64,000 bases of DNA from Mya arenaria (Eukaryota; Mollusca; Bivalvia; Myida; Myidae): positions 3,804,001 to 3,868,000 of the forward strand of contig NC_069130.1 of NCBI RefSeq assembly GCF_026914265.1, in the 5' to 3' direction. Below, in pieces: positions 34,701-47,560 of this stretch. Position numbers and translations under genes: made by a program. How positions within the stretch are numbered: position 1 is the first letter of the stretch; the number at the start of each line of letters is the position of its first letter. Under the pieces are notes generated by a model. It did no database searches, had not been told where the DNA came from, and saw only the letters and a program-made list of their open reading frames with translations.

Positions 34701-37700
34701 GTTTAAACAGTGCACCCATATGGAATTGGTAATAGTCCTTTTCTAGGATTTGAAGGGGCGCTATTGTTGTATCACACATTGTGAAGCTAGGAATGGCTAA
34801 TATTACTGAACAAATATATTCTCCTTTGTTTTGACTAATTTCATTTCCAAAGAGAAATCGCCGCTTGTTACCTACACCAGTATGAAAAACCTGAAATACC
34901 ATGCTCAAACCACTAGGACCTCTAGAGATCTAACAATGAAAGTTTTAATGCCTGCCTCTTGTTGGGATGAAAAAAAATGCCTTCTTGTAAAATATTTCAA
35001 GATTGGCACCTTCAAGCCTTGTAAGATTTTAACATATTTCTCTTAGAATAACGGGGTCTCAAAACTGTTCTGCAAAGTTATCAATTTTCCTTTGGTCGAA
35101 AAGTAAACATGACGTTTAGGTTATTAGTATGTCATTGTTGCCCATCCATCTGTAGGAGTTCCTGTTTCGGGTCCAGATATCAAGAATGTTGGCGAAGTTC
35201 TTTTTCTGCATTCAACTGATTTGAATAAATCAGGGTAATCAACCAATTTTCTGAATGTATCAGGTACTCAAGGTAGGCTTTGAAGTTTTGCATTGCCGAC
35301 ATATGTCTGTACAACATCCTCACATGGTTTTAAAAGCCATCAGCAGTTTCTAAGGACCATCTAACTTGACTATAGGAAAGGGGCAGTTTTGTTAACAATT
35401 GGATTTTTAATGACATATTCCATAATTGCCTAGCCCGTTCCATGAACACAATTTTAAATCTAATTTATCTTATAAAATTTAGTTTTTCCACTTATTTATC
35501 AATTGGTGTTTATTTGTAAACTGTATTTTAATGAATTTTCACGCTGTATTGAGTATGAAATAAAAATATCTATTTTTATGCCTTTATACATGTTCTGTTG
35601 AACAATTACATATGTTTTTATATTTCTATGTAATAACATTTAATTGATTGCAACTCTTTTGATCCTACCCATCTTCCATATGAAACTTAACAATAACATT
35701 CAAATCTTTTGCCTAAGTAACGTAATAATGGTTATGTAGGTTTTATCACTGGATCAAATTAGAAATAAAACCAAAATATAATGTGTGAACAACTAAAGCG
35801 AATAACTGTGTAAAGGGTATTCATAATTTACCAGCATCAATCGTTATTATGCAAAATATAACTAAAACTAACGTAAATTACACACTCGATATCTGCACAA
35901 TCATAAGAAAGTTTAGGGATTTATTAATGAAATCGTCTAATAGGTATTTAAGATATGTCATACCTCTTTCATCAAGCAAAATAACATGTAACAGAACAGA
36001 ACAGACAGAACAGACAGTTTATTCGAATTATACAGGAGTACATCGTCGTTATATCTAACCTTAAAAACATAATATAATATTATAAAATAGAATGTAAGGA
36101 AGGCAAAAAGTTTATGCAAATTGAATACAAAATAAGTTAACTTTGGCAGTGAGGGAAAGTTTCATAACTACTATATTAATTTATAAGTTATATTATGTAT
36201 TAGTGAGTTGCATATAACAAATGTTTCTTTTATATATTTGCAAACATTCATAACTTCCTTTTTATCATATGATACCAATAATTGATGGAATTTGAATACA
36301 GATGGATTAACATGGTAGAATCGTTTTATTTATGTTTTACGTAACTGACATTAATCGATTCATATGAGGTGATATTCATCCTCAATGTCCCTACTATTAC
36401 AACATAGACAATATCGTTCGTTACGATGTATATTATTACGTACATAACGTCCTTTTTGTATTCTTAACGGATGTGCAGAAACGCTCAATCTAACAAAGTA
36501 CACACGTAAATACTTTGGAACTAAATCTAAATATATTTCATAATCAGAGGAAGTTTTAAATATTCTGTACATATCCAAAACAGAACTGTTACTTATATTA
36601 CTATACCATTCTTGTTTAAATGTATCTATAATTCTGCATTTAAATTCGTTTATAAATACATTAACATGTACAATATTTGGGTGTTTAAATACATATGCAA
36701 AACCATAGTCATTCAACATTTGTTTAACCTTAGAAACCCAGTTCATACAATCCTTATTACAGTCATCAATGGCCTGTTTATACACGGACTTTATTATAAT
36801 ATTATTACTGTTGTAAATCTTGAACCAGTATCTAATCATTCTTACATATCTATTAATGTTTTGAGGATATTTACCTAGTTCTCCATACACTGTAGCATTA
36901 CATGTGTTTATTTTAACATGTAACAATTTCTTACAAAATTTTAAATGTATACGTTCTATTTCTATTGGCTTACTAAAACCCCAAATTTCACATAATTCAA
37001 TATTGAGCCAACAATATAATCAAATAATTGACAAAATATTTTAGGTTTAAGCTCGTTTTGTTTGCATTTTTATAATAAAGTATTTATAGCCTTTAGGGCT
37101 TTTCCAACCAAATGTTCTTGATTCAATGTAAAACTTCCAGTGTAATTTATCACAGTACCTGATTAAAATTATCAACAACATCGATAGTATTGCCATTATA
37201 TGTCCAGTGCTCATTACGACGTATACCACCCCGTTTACAAAATATTATTTTTTTTTTTTTTAATTTATGTATTTATATTTAATCCCCATGCGTTGCAATA
37301 CGAGTAAAGAGTGTTTAAATGGTTTTGGACTTCCTCGGACGATTTCCCTAAAATGACCATATCATCAGCAAATAGCAACATAATCAATACAATATCATCA
37401 ATACTGAAATCGGAAGTGATGCTATCTTGCATATATAGTTCTAAGTCCTCTACAAACAGGGGGGGAAATCGGGGACATAACCTCCCCCTGGCGCAGGCCA
37501 ACGGCATAACTAAAGTATTCGGAAAAGGATGTACATGATTTCACACAATAATTAATATTTTCATAAATATCTTTCACTATTTTAAATAGTTTACCTTTTA
37601 TACCAGATTTATACAATTTAAGCCACGAATCATTGCGATAAACACTATCAAAACACTTCAGGATGTCGACTTTTATAACATATAATATTTCATTATCATT

Positions 37701-40281
37701 AATATATTTTTGCACAATAGACATTATAATATAAATGGCGTGAACCGTTTGGCAACCTTTTCGAAATCCGAATTGTGCATCCGAAATAGTGGCATTAGCT
37801 TAACAAAATGACTCGATGCGCTTATTTAATATTGTTGTAAATTCTTTTGAAAAAAAATAACAAGTGTAACTCCTCTGTAATTATTGGCATCATTAACAGA
37901 CACATTTTATGGAGAGGAATAATGACACATTCTGTCCACTTTTCTGGAAAAAAACACCGACACTAAAACGCTTAAATATATCCCAAAGGTTGCTTGTTAA
38001 TATGTCAACGCATTTAATAAAGTACCCATTTAATAGACAGTCGCTACCAGCCGATTTATTACCTTTTAAATGCTATTAAAACGTTACTTTTTATGTTACG
38101 TTTTAACAGTAAAGTAATTGAAACCAATTTACCAACTTTTATCTCATAAACGATCATTATAGATAGAAGAAATAGTATAGATAAAACTTAAAAGTAACTG
38201 CTTAGGGTAACGTAGTTTAAAAGTCCGTTACTCACTTATGCCCCTCTCCATCAAAGCGTAAACATATCTTATTTTGTGGCGTTTTGCTTAAGCTTTAAGA
38301 AAATCGTAACCTTCAAAATTCCTCCTTGGGGCGAGCAGTGTCAATCGGCAGCTTTAAGGGCTACTATGTTTGTATTTGTATTCTATCATTTCGTAAAACA
38401 AAACAAACAAAAACCAAGCAGTATATTTCAGCTACAAACTGCTTATTAGTCACTTAAAGAAAAGAACGTGGTTTTTTTTTCTAAAGAGACTTGTGCGTTT
38501 AATACGAAATATTTAAATAACAAATATTATTTGAAATATTTAAAAAACATTGCATCACAAGCTCACAATATAAAGTGTGTATATTTTAAATATTGTGCAA
38601 ACGTAAAACGAAATGTCGGCATAATTGTATAGTAATATACAGAATAAAAAAGGTATATCTATTAAATAGATATGTGAAAGAATGACGATACTGATGTATC
38701 TATGCAGCTACTGGCTTTGTAACGAAAGCAATGAAGGCGATATTATGCTTTACCAGTACACGGTCAAAATCTCACAAAATAAAATTAATATAGAATTCAT
38801 TTTAATAGATTATTTTCTGGTGTTTATGATATTTGAAAACAGTGTCCTGCCTTCGTATAAAAAAAACCTTTGGCTCCAATTCCTCGTATGCTCAATTAGA
38901 TGCAAATGATTGATTTCTTCAAACTGAAGGTGAACATTGAAGCTTGGCTAGAATTTTCATATGTTCAAGATATCTCCGCTGGTCCCTGGATGTTCGAGCC
39001 AACGGGCTTCGACTGTATATATTTTTTAGTGAAATAAGTATTTCTTCATAATAATCATTTATTAAGACGTACCCCGAATGCCTTATAATTGCTAAAATTT
39101 GACACTACCATTTCAAGAAATTTACACTGGTGTTTCAGTCGGTGGACGGACGTGGCTTGATTGGAGATGCGGCGACTGACCGGATCTACATCTCTTGGCG
39201 TGGCCACGTACAGTGGGTTCCCGAGGCAACTTATTCGTAAGTCGCTTTGAACTAGAATTATTCCGGAATGTTAATTTAAAATGACACACTTTTATCACCT
39301 TAAGCACTAGAAATAGAATATTTAATATGGAAATGTGTATAGAACGACAATGGGACAACATTTCGGCATTTGACAATTATGTGAATAATGCCATATCAAT
39401 AGTGTGCAATACTATGTATGTATGTGGGACTTTGGCATGCGAACTAAAATCACTGATCTTACATGGAATTGGTTTTCTATTTCAGAGTTGTATGTAAAGT
39501 GAACGTCAGATTCTATCCCTTCGACGAGCAAATATGCACGTTAACGTTTTACGTTTCCGGCGAGTCGGTAGACACACTAGAGCTGGATCATTACAAGAAC
39601 GTTGACATGAGCGAATACGTTGAAAACCCAGCCTGGATTATCGTCGGTGTCAGTAGCACCCGTTACATCCGCGACAACAACTACAACATCGACATCGAGT
39701 TCCGGATGCAGCGAAGAGCTGACTTCACCATGTTTACCGTAGTGGCACCTCTTATGATGTTAGAGCTCCTCAATATCTGTGTATTTCTTGTTCCGTCCAA
39801 CTCCGGTGAGAAGGGTTCGTTTTCCATCACGGTTTTCTTGGCCTATTCCGTCTACATTTCGATGTTGAGCGACACATTACCACACAATTCCGTTGAGGTT
39901 TCCTTATTCATTATGTTTATCATCGTCCTGCTCTGTCTCAGTGTTGTGTCCGTCTTTTACACAATCATTCAATCAAAACTTGAAAACGCTTTAGGTGAAA
40001 AGGAGTGTCCTCTTAACTGGTTCCGGCGCGCAGGTGGTCAGAACAAAGTAGTTCCTGTGGACCCTGAAAACCCTGTGAACACAGTTATATATACTTGGAG
40101 AAACTTCTTTCAACAGCTGGACACATTTCTGTTCGGATCTTTCCTCGTGACCATCACCTTGGTAACCGGTATCTTCTTTTCGATTCTTCTTCGAAATGTG
40201 ACCTTTGACGACCCTGACCTTAATATGGAACCGGAAGCCACGACCAGGTCAATGCCTGTGCTCACCACTGCTGCTGCCTAA
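31748..40281 (+). CDS. Cys-loop ligand-gated ion channel (nAChR-like) subunit, 578 aa
   Basis: Exons 31748-32590, 39139-39236 and 39486-40281 have GT-AG junctions and closing phases (0, then 2). The ATG at 31748 was chosen because a signal peptide follows at once (YLSVVLVFLAFSPHVSV, residues about 9-25). Residues 81-182 form an unusual Thr/Ser/Pro-rich stretch before the ligand-binding domain, which starts near 190 and contains the loop D region (RIDWID, 244-249) and IWNPNLILRK. The Cys-loop is C317-C331 with the canonical 13-residue spacing and FYPFDEQ inside. Membrane segments lie at about 394-416, 426-446, 452-476 and 530-550. GEK before M2 and the lack of a PAR motif suggest a cation channel. 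Loop C (SSTRYIRDNN) has no vicinal cysteines, so it is not an alpha-type subunit. The M3-M4 loop is short, about 55 residues. It should form pentameric channels at the cell surface; ligand unknown. Intron 1 (6.5 kb) contains a LINE and a decayed reading frame, both on the minus strand. Confidence 0.92.
32591..34244. other. Receptor intron 1, proximal part
   Basis: AT-rich intron sequence with a C run at about 32789. No exon or repeat is supported. Confidence 0.4.
34245..35400 (-). pseudogene. Decayed protein-coding relic, family not recognised
   Basis: Minus-strand translations give several protein-like blocks in different frames. In 5' to 3' order they are FKSVECRKRTSPTFLISGPE with TGTPTDGWATMTY (near 35200-35110), GPSGLSMVFQVFHTGVGNKR with FLFGNEISQNKGEYICSVIL (34920-34770), GFYLDSNNSINMRCRAPLIN with KMKWLDKVSSRIENVW (34600-34430), and an acidic C terminus REEENYSDSEKDDEEEELDY ending DESDTD and TAG at 34247-34245. 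Stops and shifts separate the blocks, and a 39-bp direct duplication (34381 and 34420) lies near the last. I could not name the protein. It may be an old retrocopy or a transposon-encoded gene, lying antisense in the receptor's intron 1. Confidence 0.45.
36171..38080 (-). mobile_element. LINE fragment (copy 2), reverse transcriptase to C terminus
   Basis: Minus-strand blocks in order: QFGFRKGCQTVHAIY, IKVDILKCFDSVYRN, SYAVGLRQGEVMSPI, FVEDLELYMQDS, and LLFADDMVILGKS with the FADD catalytic motif of reverse transcriptase. Then follow a degraded downstream block, VYGELGKYPQNINRYVRMIR, and a 188-codon stretch ending RNERYCLCCNSRDIEDEYHL and FKFHQLLVSYDKKEV, with TAG near 36171. This is the 3' half of a non-LTR retrotransposon ORF2 with several stops and shifts and no endonuclease domain in view. 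It is nested in intron 1 of the receptor in antisense orientation. Confidence 0.85.
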
Positions 40282-40571
40282 TATTATTGATACATGGACT
40301 CCACAATTCCACAATGTCAACCTCCATTTGTTTTTTATATCCAAAAGGTTCGTGGAAACCTTACATATTAACACCAATTATGCAAATATTGAAAATTAAA
40401 AATGTATTACTCATGGAGAGAAGCTTTAAATTACATAATCAAAATTTATTGATATGTTCAAACTAACAATTGAAACCAGTTTAGCGGTGCACACTAATGG
40501 CGTTGTACGCAAGTTTATAAGTTTATTTGTACACTAAGCACACATATTCGAGTACGTGTGATAGAAGTTTT

Positions 40572-40577
40572 AATAAA
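40572..40577 (+). terminator. Putative poly(A) signal AATAAA of the receptor gene
   Basis: The AATAAA hexamer lies about 290 bp after the TAA stop, in the sequence context GTTTTAATAAAGTATAC. It is the first canonical signal downstream of exon 3. Confidence 0.5.
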
Positions 40578-40579
40578 GT

Positions 40580-43500
40580 ATACTTCTTATAATATATCTT
40601 AATAAACAGGCAGTGGTAATTTATAAGTGAAATAGCAGGAGCACACATATCAAAATGTGAATTAACGCTTCAACAAATCCTTACAAATTTTACGACCTGT
40701 CGTTGGGGTTGGGGGGGGGGGGTATTTATAGTGTTGCATTATAAGAGCTACAAGTTTGAATAGTTGACAAAGCGTTTGTAACTTTTTTGCTTAATTTTTT
40801 TGCTTGCATAAGGGATTCGTATCATAGACAATTACTATTACTTTAATGAAGTTCTGGAATAAGTGCTGTTCGTTTTTGTAAAAAGGTACACTTGAATAGG
40901 TTATGAAATTCCTCTCCGACCTCACCAGAGTTATAAACATTAAACATTCAATCATAACGTTTTACATTACGCCCATCTAAGCTATGAAATTTGAATATAA
41001 TTTGTATTTCATTTTTAAATTCCACTAGTTTATTAGTACAGAGTAAAGTGGCAACATATAAAAATTTTGGCCATATTTGTGTTCTGTTTTTTAAAAAAAA
41101 GTTGTATCGGAGATACAAATGTTAAATGAACTCTCGATCCATTCAAATTCGGTAAGTTTATATTTTCTCCATGATCAAAAGTCATAAAATACATAGATAT
41201 GAATTTCGACGCCCCACTTGACATTTACAAATGAGTTCGGTGTCATTTTATTGTGATAATCTATTTTACCTCCACAACATGAATCACTTTGAAAGTCATG
41301 GGATAACTCTTGAAGTAAACGTCTTAGATTCTGCCTTGCTACTCAAAGTGTTCACATATTAGACAGACCGAAAGTTGCTATGCATATTGGCGGTTTTGCG
41401 ATTTCAGAAGTTGTAATACGACTGCAAAATCGAATTGATGTAAATTTGTCTTAACCGGGAAAACAATTTATGTACATTTAAGTTTACCTTGAATGAATTC
41501 TTAGAAAATACATCATTGTACTTTATTTTGCATGTATCCTCATGTTTTTCAAAACTGTTATAAGTATATAACTGTTTGTTAGGTGACACGATATAAACCA
41601 GGTCGGGAGAGAGCGAAGATTGTGACCGAATATGGTTGCATGCGCCCCGTATATCCCATATCGGGTCACCTACTAAAACGTGACGTATTCATAACGATGA
41701 CAGCTTGTTTACATTGATCAAGGCGCCAACACTTGTTGGTAATGTTTCATTTATTCATCGGTTCGGGAAGCCATTTTGGTACGATATAAAGGTTAGTGGC
41801 CCAATACGGAAAGGTATGGGGTCATCGCGTAACCAGGGCTTGGCCAATGGTGTTGAACAATCATGGTGGAGACGTGATAAAGAATAATAATCCCCGATTT
41901 GTTACGTTATATTATACGCAAGAGACGACCATATAATACTTATAGGGTTTATAAATAGACTATTATTAAAATACGTAAATCAAAAAGATGTTAACATCTC
42001 ACTTGCCGGGGGCTGTTTTCTGTGTTTTTGCTGTGCAGTGCTGTGATTTGTTTTAAATTGAATATGCTGTTAAATGTTCTTGTGTGATTTGTTTATCATA
42101 TTATTATTAATGGAATCAATCAACTTAGCGGTCAACATTATATTTTGTCCAAAGAGAAGGCATTGTTCTTCAAATTCAATTAATAATTCATTACTTCAAT
42201 AAATCATCAGTCAGCTGTTGTTTGTTGTAAGCAGGTTAAGCGAAAGTTATAAAGAGTAAGTGGGAGAGATTACACACTATTATGAAGACAACTTAAATTC
42301 GATTGTAAGTATACAAACACAAGCTAAATAGTTATTCGATTGAGTCGCAGTCAAAAACATTGTAAGTACGTACTAGCAACATAAATATCAATACCTAGCG
42401 AACTTAACATTTTATTAACAAATATTTTACAGTACAATTTCTCCAAAAACTCAAATCTTTTGAAATAGTATTATGTTTAATACTTATTTTTGTGATACAA
42501 GATCCACATACCCAAAGGTTTTGGAATCCTGCTCTCCATAGCATTTTTTATAGAATGTGCCTTAGAAACTTAAGAATATTTTGCCATGACCTTATTTCGG
42601 ATTGTTTTTATATATATACTTAGCCGATTGTTTAGATCTTTGTTAAAGTTAACAAGATTTGAGGTAACTGTTTATTTGTTAATATAGCACATTATCAAAT
42701 AGTTTATGTTTAAAAGTCAACAACGATGACCTTAATCACGTTGTTAACTTTAAAAAAGTTCTTCACAATCGGCCCATTGTTGGTTTGATGTGATTATATG
42801 TGATTATATATAGGTTAACTTTGAAGTCATTTTTCTTATTCACATTTTTTGCATTAGGTCATCCTCCTAATTGGTGTTCTGTGTGCTGGTAAGAATTTCC
42901 TGATGTTTTAGCCTGCAACACCTGGTTTATGACTTCATTAAACTTAGTTTCATGTTGTACTTCATGTTTGTCTCATGTTTACATACTTACCCGTTGTATG
43001 ATCCATCCACATGAGTGTTATTATGTATTAAAGATTTTTTTAAACCTTGTCATGACTATTATACAAGAGTTGCATCTAAAATCGGAGTACAACGAATACA
43101 TCCAAAGATTGTCTTAAATAAAAAATTGATCAGTCTGACTGTGATATAAAAATGGCAGATATTTATACGCTCGGTATTTTAAATGTTAAAGAACAAATGG
43201 AAAAGAAACTGATCAAACACCCTCTCCAATATTTGTCTGTATTTGTCTTACATAATGCCTATTATAACGAAAATGATATTACAGAGTGTGGATTTAATTT
43301 TAGGTAATAGTTGGAGATATGCCAATACTATATAGGTATTTTGAAAACGTTATAAGCGAATAACAAGAAAGACGTATTCGAACACAAACACTGCATTCTT
43401 TAGCATAATTCCTCCGAAGAATAAAATTAAATATTTATAGAGATGAATCCAGGAAAATTGTTATTCAGATCGTTTTAGCGAACTTTTCCCACATATAAGG

Positions 43501-44960
43501 CATTGGTCTGAATTAAAACAAATACTTTGAATACAAGACTATATATTAAGAAGAAATATAAAAATTCATTATCTAAATTGCTATCATTTTAATGGATTGT
43601 GTGATTATTTTAAGGTTTGCTGATTTTTCTTATTGATGTTTTGCAATTTTGATAGTTATTAAATATATGTGTTTGCCGTGCTCAGAACTCATTTTAAATG
43701 TAACCGACGCTGAGACAATATACACCTTTTTAGATATCACCTATAATCGACCACAAAACGCCGAGGCAAGATATTTGTTATTCTCTTGATATACAATAAA
43801 TAAACCTGTATTATCTGAACATGTATTACTATTATTATTATTTTAATGTTAAAACAGTTAAACAAAATTGTATTTAAATGGTTCAATGTATTTATTTTTC
43901 ATGAATGACGTGTATTTTTGTTTCAATAAAAAAACTCATTTTCTGGATTTAAATGCTTTGATGTCTGCTTTTACCCTGAACATTGAAACGGGTTTAAAAG
44001 GCTGTTGGGCTCATAACATTTCGCAAAGCCGTTTCAAGTATAACAATATTATATTATGTGGTTAAAGCAAAAGAAATCCATTCTGCCAAACAAAACGGCA
44101 AACGAATGATCAGGAAACTGATTATATTTATTTACTTGCTTTATTATGAAAAAATGTTTCTGATAATAACGAATACCAATTGGATATTGACTACACGAGT
44201 AGTGACAAGTGGTCTCCTCCATCAAACAATGCGTATATAACACCCACTCGAGCCCCTGGCCGTTGGTATGAGCTGTGCGGGCCTGTTGTTCCTGTTACCC
44301 TGGTAATCAAGCTGCTTGCCCTTGGAACGTTATAACGGTACTGGGTCATGCACTTAGTTACAGAAGATGAAATGTCTGTTTTCGCACTAACTCATGTATT
44401 TGGGCTATATCTGCACATTTGTTAAATTGAGCTGTAACAAACATATCGCAGGTGTACAACCGCGCATGCTGACCAAATTTCTGTGAAATCTTTTATGAGA
44501 GTAGGTGCAATACGTTTGGAGCTACACGCGGCAAACTATTTTCGCCACGTGGCTCGATAGTACATCATATGACGGGTCAAAAACAACTATGATATGACCC
44601 TAAGTAGTGTTTGAAAATCGGACACCATTTGCTATCGATAATTGAATCGAATCGGATCAAGCGTTTCGATTTGCTATCTTTCAATAAACAAAAGTTCATA
44701 ATATCATTTTGAAAGACATTATTTGTGTAAGCGTACAAAATCTTTGACTACATCTAAAGAATTGTTGATGGACCAAAACATATTTATTTCAGAATTTTCA
44801 TAAACTTTGCTACTGTATTTATCATGATCATCATTTTACACAACTTGATATTAAAGATTAGAATCAATATGTAACACTTCATCGATTTGGCTAGTGACGT
44901 AAGTTCTAGAAGATAACAGCTCTTGCTGAAGTATTTTTTGCCTATTTGTTTCATTTCTTT
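40580..44960. other. Non-coding body of duplication unit 1
   Basis: AT-rich sequence with a G run at about 40711-40722. Short frames (for example 43868-44065 and 44058-44240) are repeated in unit 2 only because the whole unit is duplicated, and they show no domain. A 52-codon frame at 43152 is interrupted by TAG in unit 2, which argues against coding. Confidence 0.5.
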
Positions 44961-45682
44961 ACGTAGTGTACTGTAAGATTCAAGGTTTACCTACTATTTA
45001 CTTTACTCATTTTTATTCGCTTCCTTCGAACTTAGAATTTCTTGTGCAAACAGCGAAGTTACTACATGCTGTTTTCTGACGTCAACGTCGTCCACATAGT
45101 AAAAACCTTTGTTCAGGCCTTCGGTTAAATTAAATTTGTTTTGTTGTCGATTCAAAATTAGTTGGTTGATTTCTTTTATGAACATATATATTAAACTATG
45201 TTCTGAGAAAAAGCGTCTTGAAAACTTCATAGGTACTCCACATAAGCAAATATTAGAGAGACAAATACTTTTTATTCATCAAATCAATAACTGGTTGAAC
45301 CAATATAGCTGTTATCAGGGGTTTGGAAAGTCCATGATGAAGTTTAGATACTACTGGTTTAAATCTTTATTGAAGGCCTAATCGAGTTGATTTCAATTTG
45401 TGTACATCAGGCCAGTATCTGTATGCATTTGTCTTAATGTATGAGTTTTCTTTGTATCAAATCAGAATAATATTGTGTTGTTACTTACATCTTACATATG
45501 CCAATCAGGATATTCCTTGACTTAATATTAAGTTTTTTTCTACAGAAGTTCATATGTCAAATAGCTAGTAGCAAAATCTTTTTCTGAAAGCAATATATTT
45601 ACGTAAGTGATTAATCACTAAATTAGTCTGTGTTCAATAACAGTTTACAAGACTTATACTTTGTTTACAATAGGTACACACA

Positions 45683-45782
45683 TGCAATTGTTTCATACGG
45701 TTTGAAATATTTTACACAGAATTTGTATCTTTTGCAATTGTTTCATACGGTTTGAAATATTTTACACAGAATTTGTATCTTT
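45683..45782. repeat. 50-bp direct duplication private to unit 1
   Basis: TGCAATTGTTTCATACGG starts at 45683 and 45733 with identical following bases. Unit 2 has a single copy near 54591. It therefore arose after the 8.9-kb duplication, or one copy was lost from unit 2. Confidence 0.9.
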
Positions 45783-46139
45783 TATATTGTTTTATTATAG
45801 TTTCATTCTGGGTTTTTTCCTCCCAGTTTGTACAATGATCCTTTCTATTATTAAAATAAATGATAACATATTTTTACCTAGGTAAGGAAGTTGAATAGCT
45901 TTATCGTATCTCTTATGAGCAATTCCTGTTGTTCCGGCTTTATTTATTCCAATCGGAACAGCGGGGCCATTATCCAACATATTTGAGAAAATTCAAAAAG
46001 CAATTGGGAAACTGTTTCAGTAACATAGGGTTCGGGCTGCACCCTTATCATTTCTGGTGTGCCAAGTCCTGTGGAGATGGGGCTGGGACTGGTAGGGGAT
46101 CAGCTAACCACTTAGTTTAATGGACAGAGTACCATACAA

Positions 46140-46215
46140 AGTGCGTTGGATTAAAAGCCGAGATAGCTTAGTTGGCAGACCTTTACTAGTTCTTGTTCAC
46201 GGCAAATCATTTTTC
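46140..46215 (+). mobile_element. Degenerate tRNA-like sequence, possible SINE head
   Basis: GCCGAGATAGCTTAGTTGGC resembles a tRNA 5' end and A box (TAGCTTAGTTGG). The expected B box is lost (TAGTTCTTGTTCACGGC). The same sequence is present in unit 2 near 55013-55075. It is not a functional tRNA. Confidence 0.35.
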
Positions 46216-46944
46216 AAATAGAGGTCACTTTTCCTCCTACATAAGTCCATAAGTTGATAAGCCCATACATTAAACGTTCGTACGCAAAAGGTTTGTCCTA
46301 ATCAATTAATCTTAATCTTAATTTCTTTGAGTAAATTGGGGTTTTTTTTATAAAAAAACAACACAAAACAGTAACTGATGGATACTCAGTTGAACATTTT
46401 TTGTACAAATAAGCTTAAAATATGAAATATCAAGTCAAGTCTCTAAAGCTTTTCGGCAATGTATGCCAACCCTGTCACGTTGTTCATTAATTCTTAACAA
46501 AAGACCTAGTTGGAATAATATTCTTTTCATTGTTCCAAGCTTTTTTCTCACTTTTCCACACATAATGAAACTTTAATGACTCCATAAAATGCAAACAAGT
46601 ATAAATCCAGTGACTTTCAGTTTTATTGAGACGAATATGTCATTCAATTTTGTTTTAAGAATAAGACATGATATAACTGGCACATCTGTAAACAATCAAA
46701 TACATTCAATTGTAAAATTGGGTAAAATTTAGGTTCCGCTCGCATTTTTATAACTTTGCAAAGCCCTTTTATGTAAATTGAGTAGCATGGGAGACTTCAT
46801 AATAGTTGTAATGTTTAAAAGGCCTGTACACTAGATTGGCACCAAAAAAGAGTTTTTCTGTAACGAATCTCAGGACAATTATTTAATAAAATGCTTTACT
46901 CTTTAATATCATAATTGTCAAAATATACCAAAATGTAAACAAAA

Positions 46945-47030
46945 TCGAGACGGAGACCGGCTTCGAACCGGTGTCGCCAAAATTGCAGTCAAGTGCTACG
47001 AAGGCTTACCCAAAACAGTTGGAATATTTA
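46945..47030 (-). mobile_element. tRNA-like remnant with perfect T arm (unit 1)
   Basis: On the minus strand the T arm is ACCGG, loop TTCGAAG, CCGGT (46972-46956). It contains GGTTCGAAGCC, an exact pol III B box. An anticodon-arm-like CTTGACTGCAATTTTGG precedes it. The acceptor stem cannot be formed, so it is more likely a SINE head or tRNA pseudogene. The second copy is at 55798-55885. Confidence 0.5.
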
Positions 47031-47399
47031 AGCTATATACCTAACTTGGTAACAACTGATAACATCGACTAGCCAATCACGCATAATGAACTATTTCTAC
47101 TAGGTAGACATACCTAGTAATCTTTTTTAATGGGAAAATACGACAAAACTGCGGAAAATAAATTAATTGTAAACTTTGTGGTACTTCAGTTAGTAAGTTT
47201 CAATGGATTGTACACATCGATACCAAGTATAACTTGTTTTTTTTATTTGGAAACTAATAATAAATTCGGAGGCTGCATGCTTGAACAAAAACGCAAAAAC
47301 TCTCATGACTGTCAATAATGTTTCGGTTCAGGGCTCACAATAGAAAAGAAATATTTCAATGCTTAAACACAATCCATATAAGCTAAGAAAGTCTTGAAT

Positions 47400-47560
47400 G
47401 TATTTATGCACTATGCTGTTTGAGGAGTTTTGTGCTGTTCTTCCATGTTTCGTGTTTGTGATTTTATGTTCTATGTCTTTGGCGTTTACCCAGTGCCAGT
47501 AAACCGGGTTTATGTTTAAACTTTTTGCTACTGAGCTTGTTTCTGTAGCTTCTCTACCAA
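47400..47560 (+). repeat. Dispersed repeat R1, copy in unit 1
   Basis: TATGCACTATGCTGTTTGAG, TTCTTCCATGTTTCGTG, TATGTCTTTGGCGTTTACC and GCTACTGAGCTTGTTTCTG match the copy at 11320-11625. Confidence 0.85.

Larger units (their letters stand above)
36166..41875 (+). repeat. Segment shared with 58530-64000
   Basis: Long collinear similarity covers the antisense LINE, the intron, receptor exons 2 and 3 and about 1.6 kb downstream, matched by the third copy at the right end of the window. Similarity begins at the 3' end of the LINE on both sides (TAAGTTATATTAT, GTGAGTTGCATATAACAAATG). Divergence is clearly greater than within the 8.9-kb tandem pair. Confidence 0.85.

Noticed and set aside
39600..39700. 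Receptor as an alpha-type nicotinic subunit
   Set aside because: The loop C region (GVSSTRYIRDNNYNIDIEF) lacks the vicinal cysteine pair that defines alpha subunits.
43152..43310. 52-codon frame starting MADIYTLGIL
   Set aside because: The near-identical copy in unit 2 has an in-frame TAG after 26-27 codons and there is no domain.
46140..46215. Functional tRNA gene
   Set aside because: Only a tRNA-like 5' end and A box remain; the B box and stems are lost.
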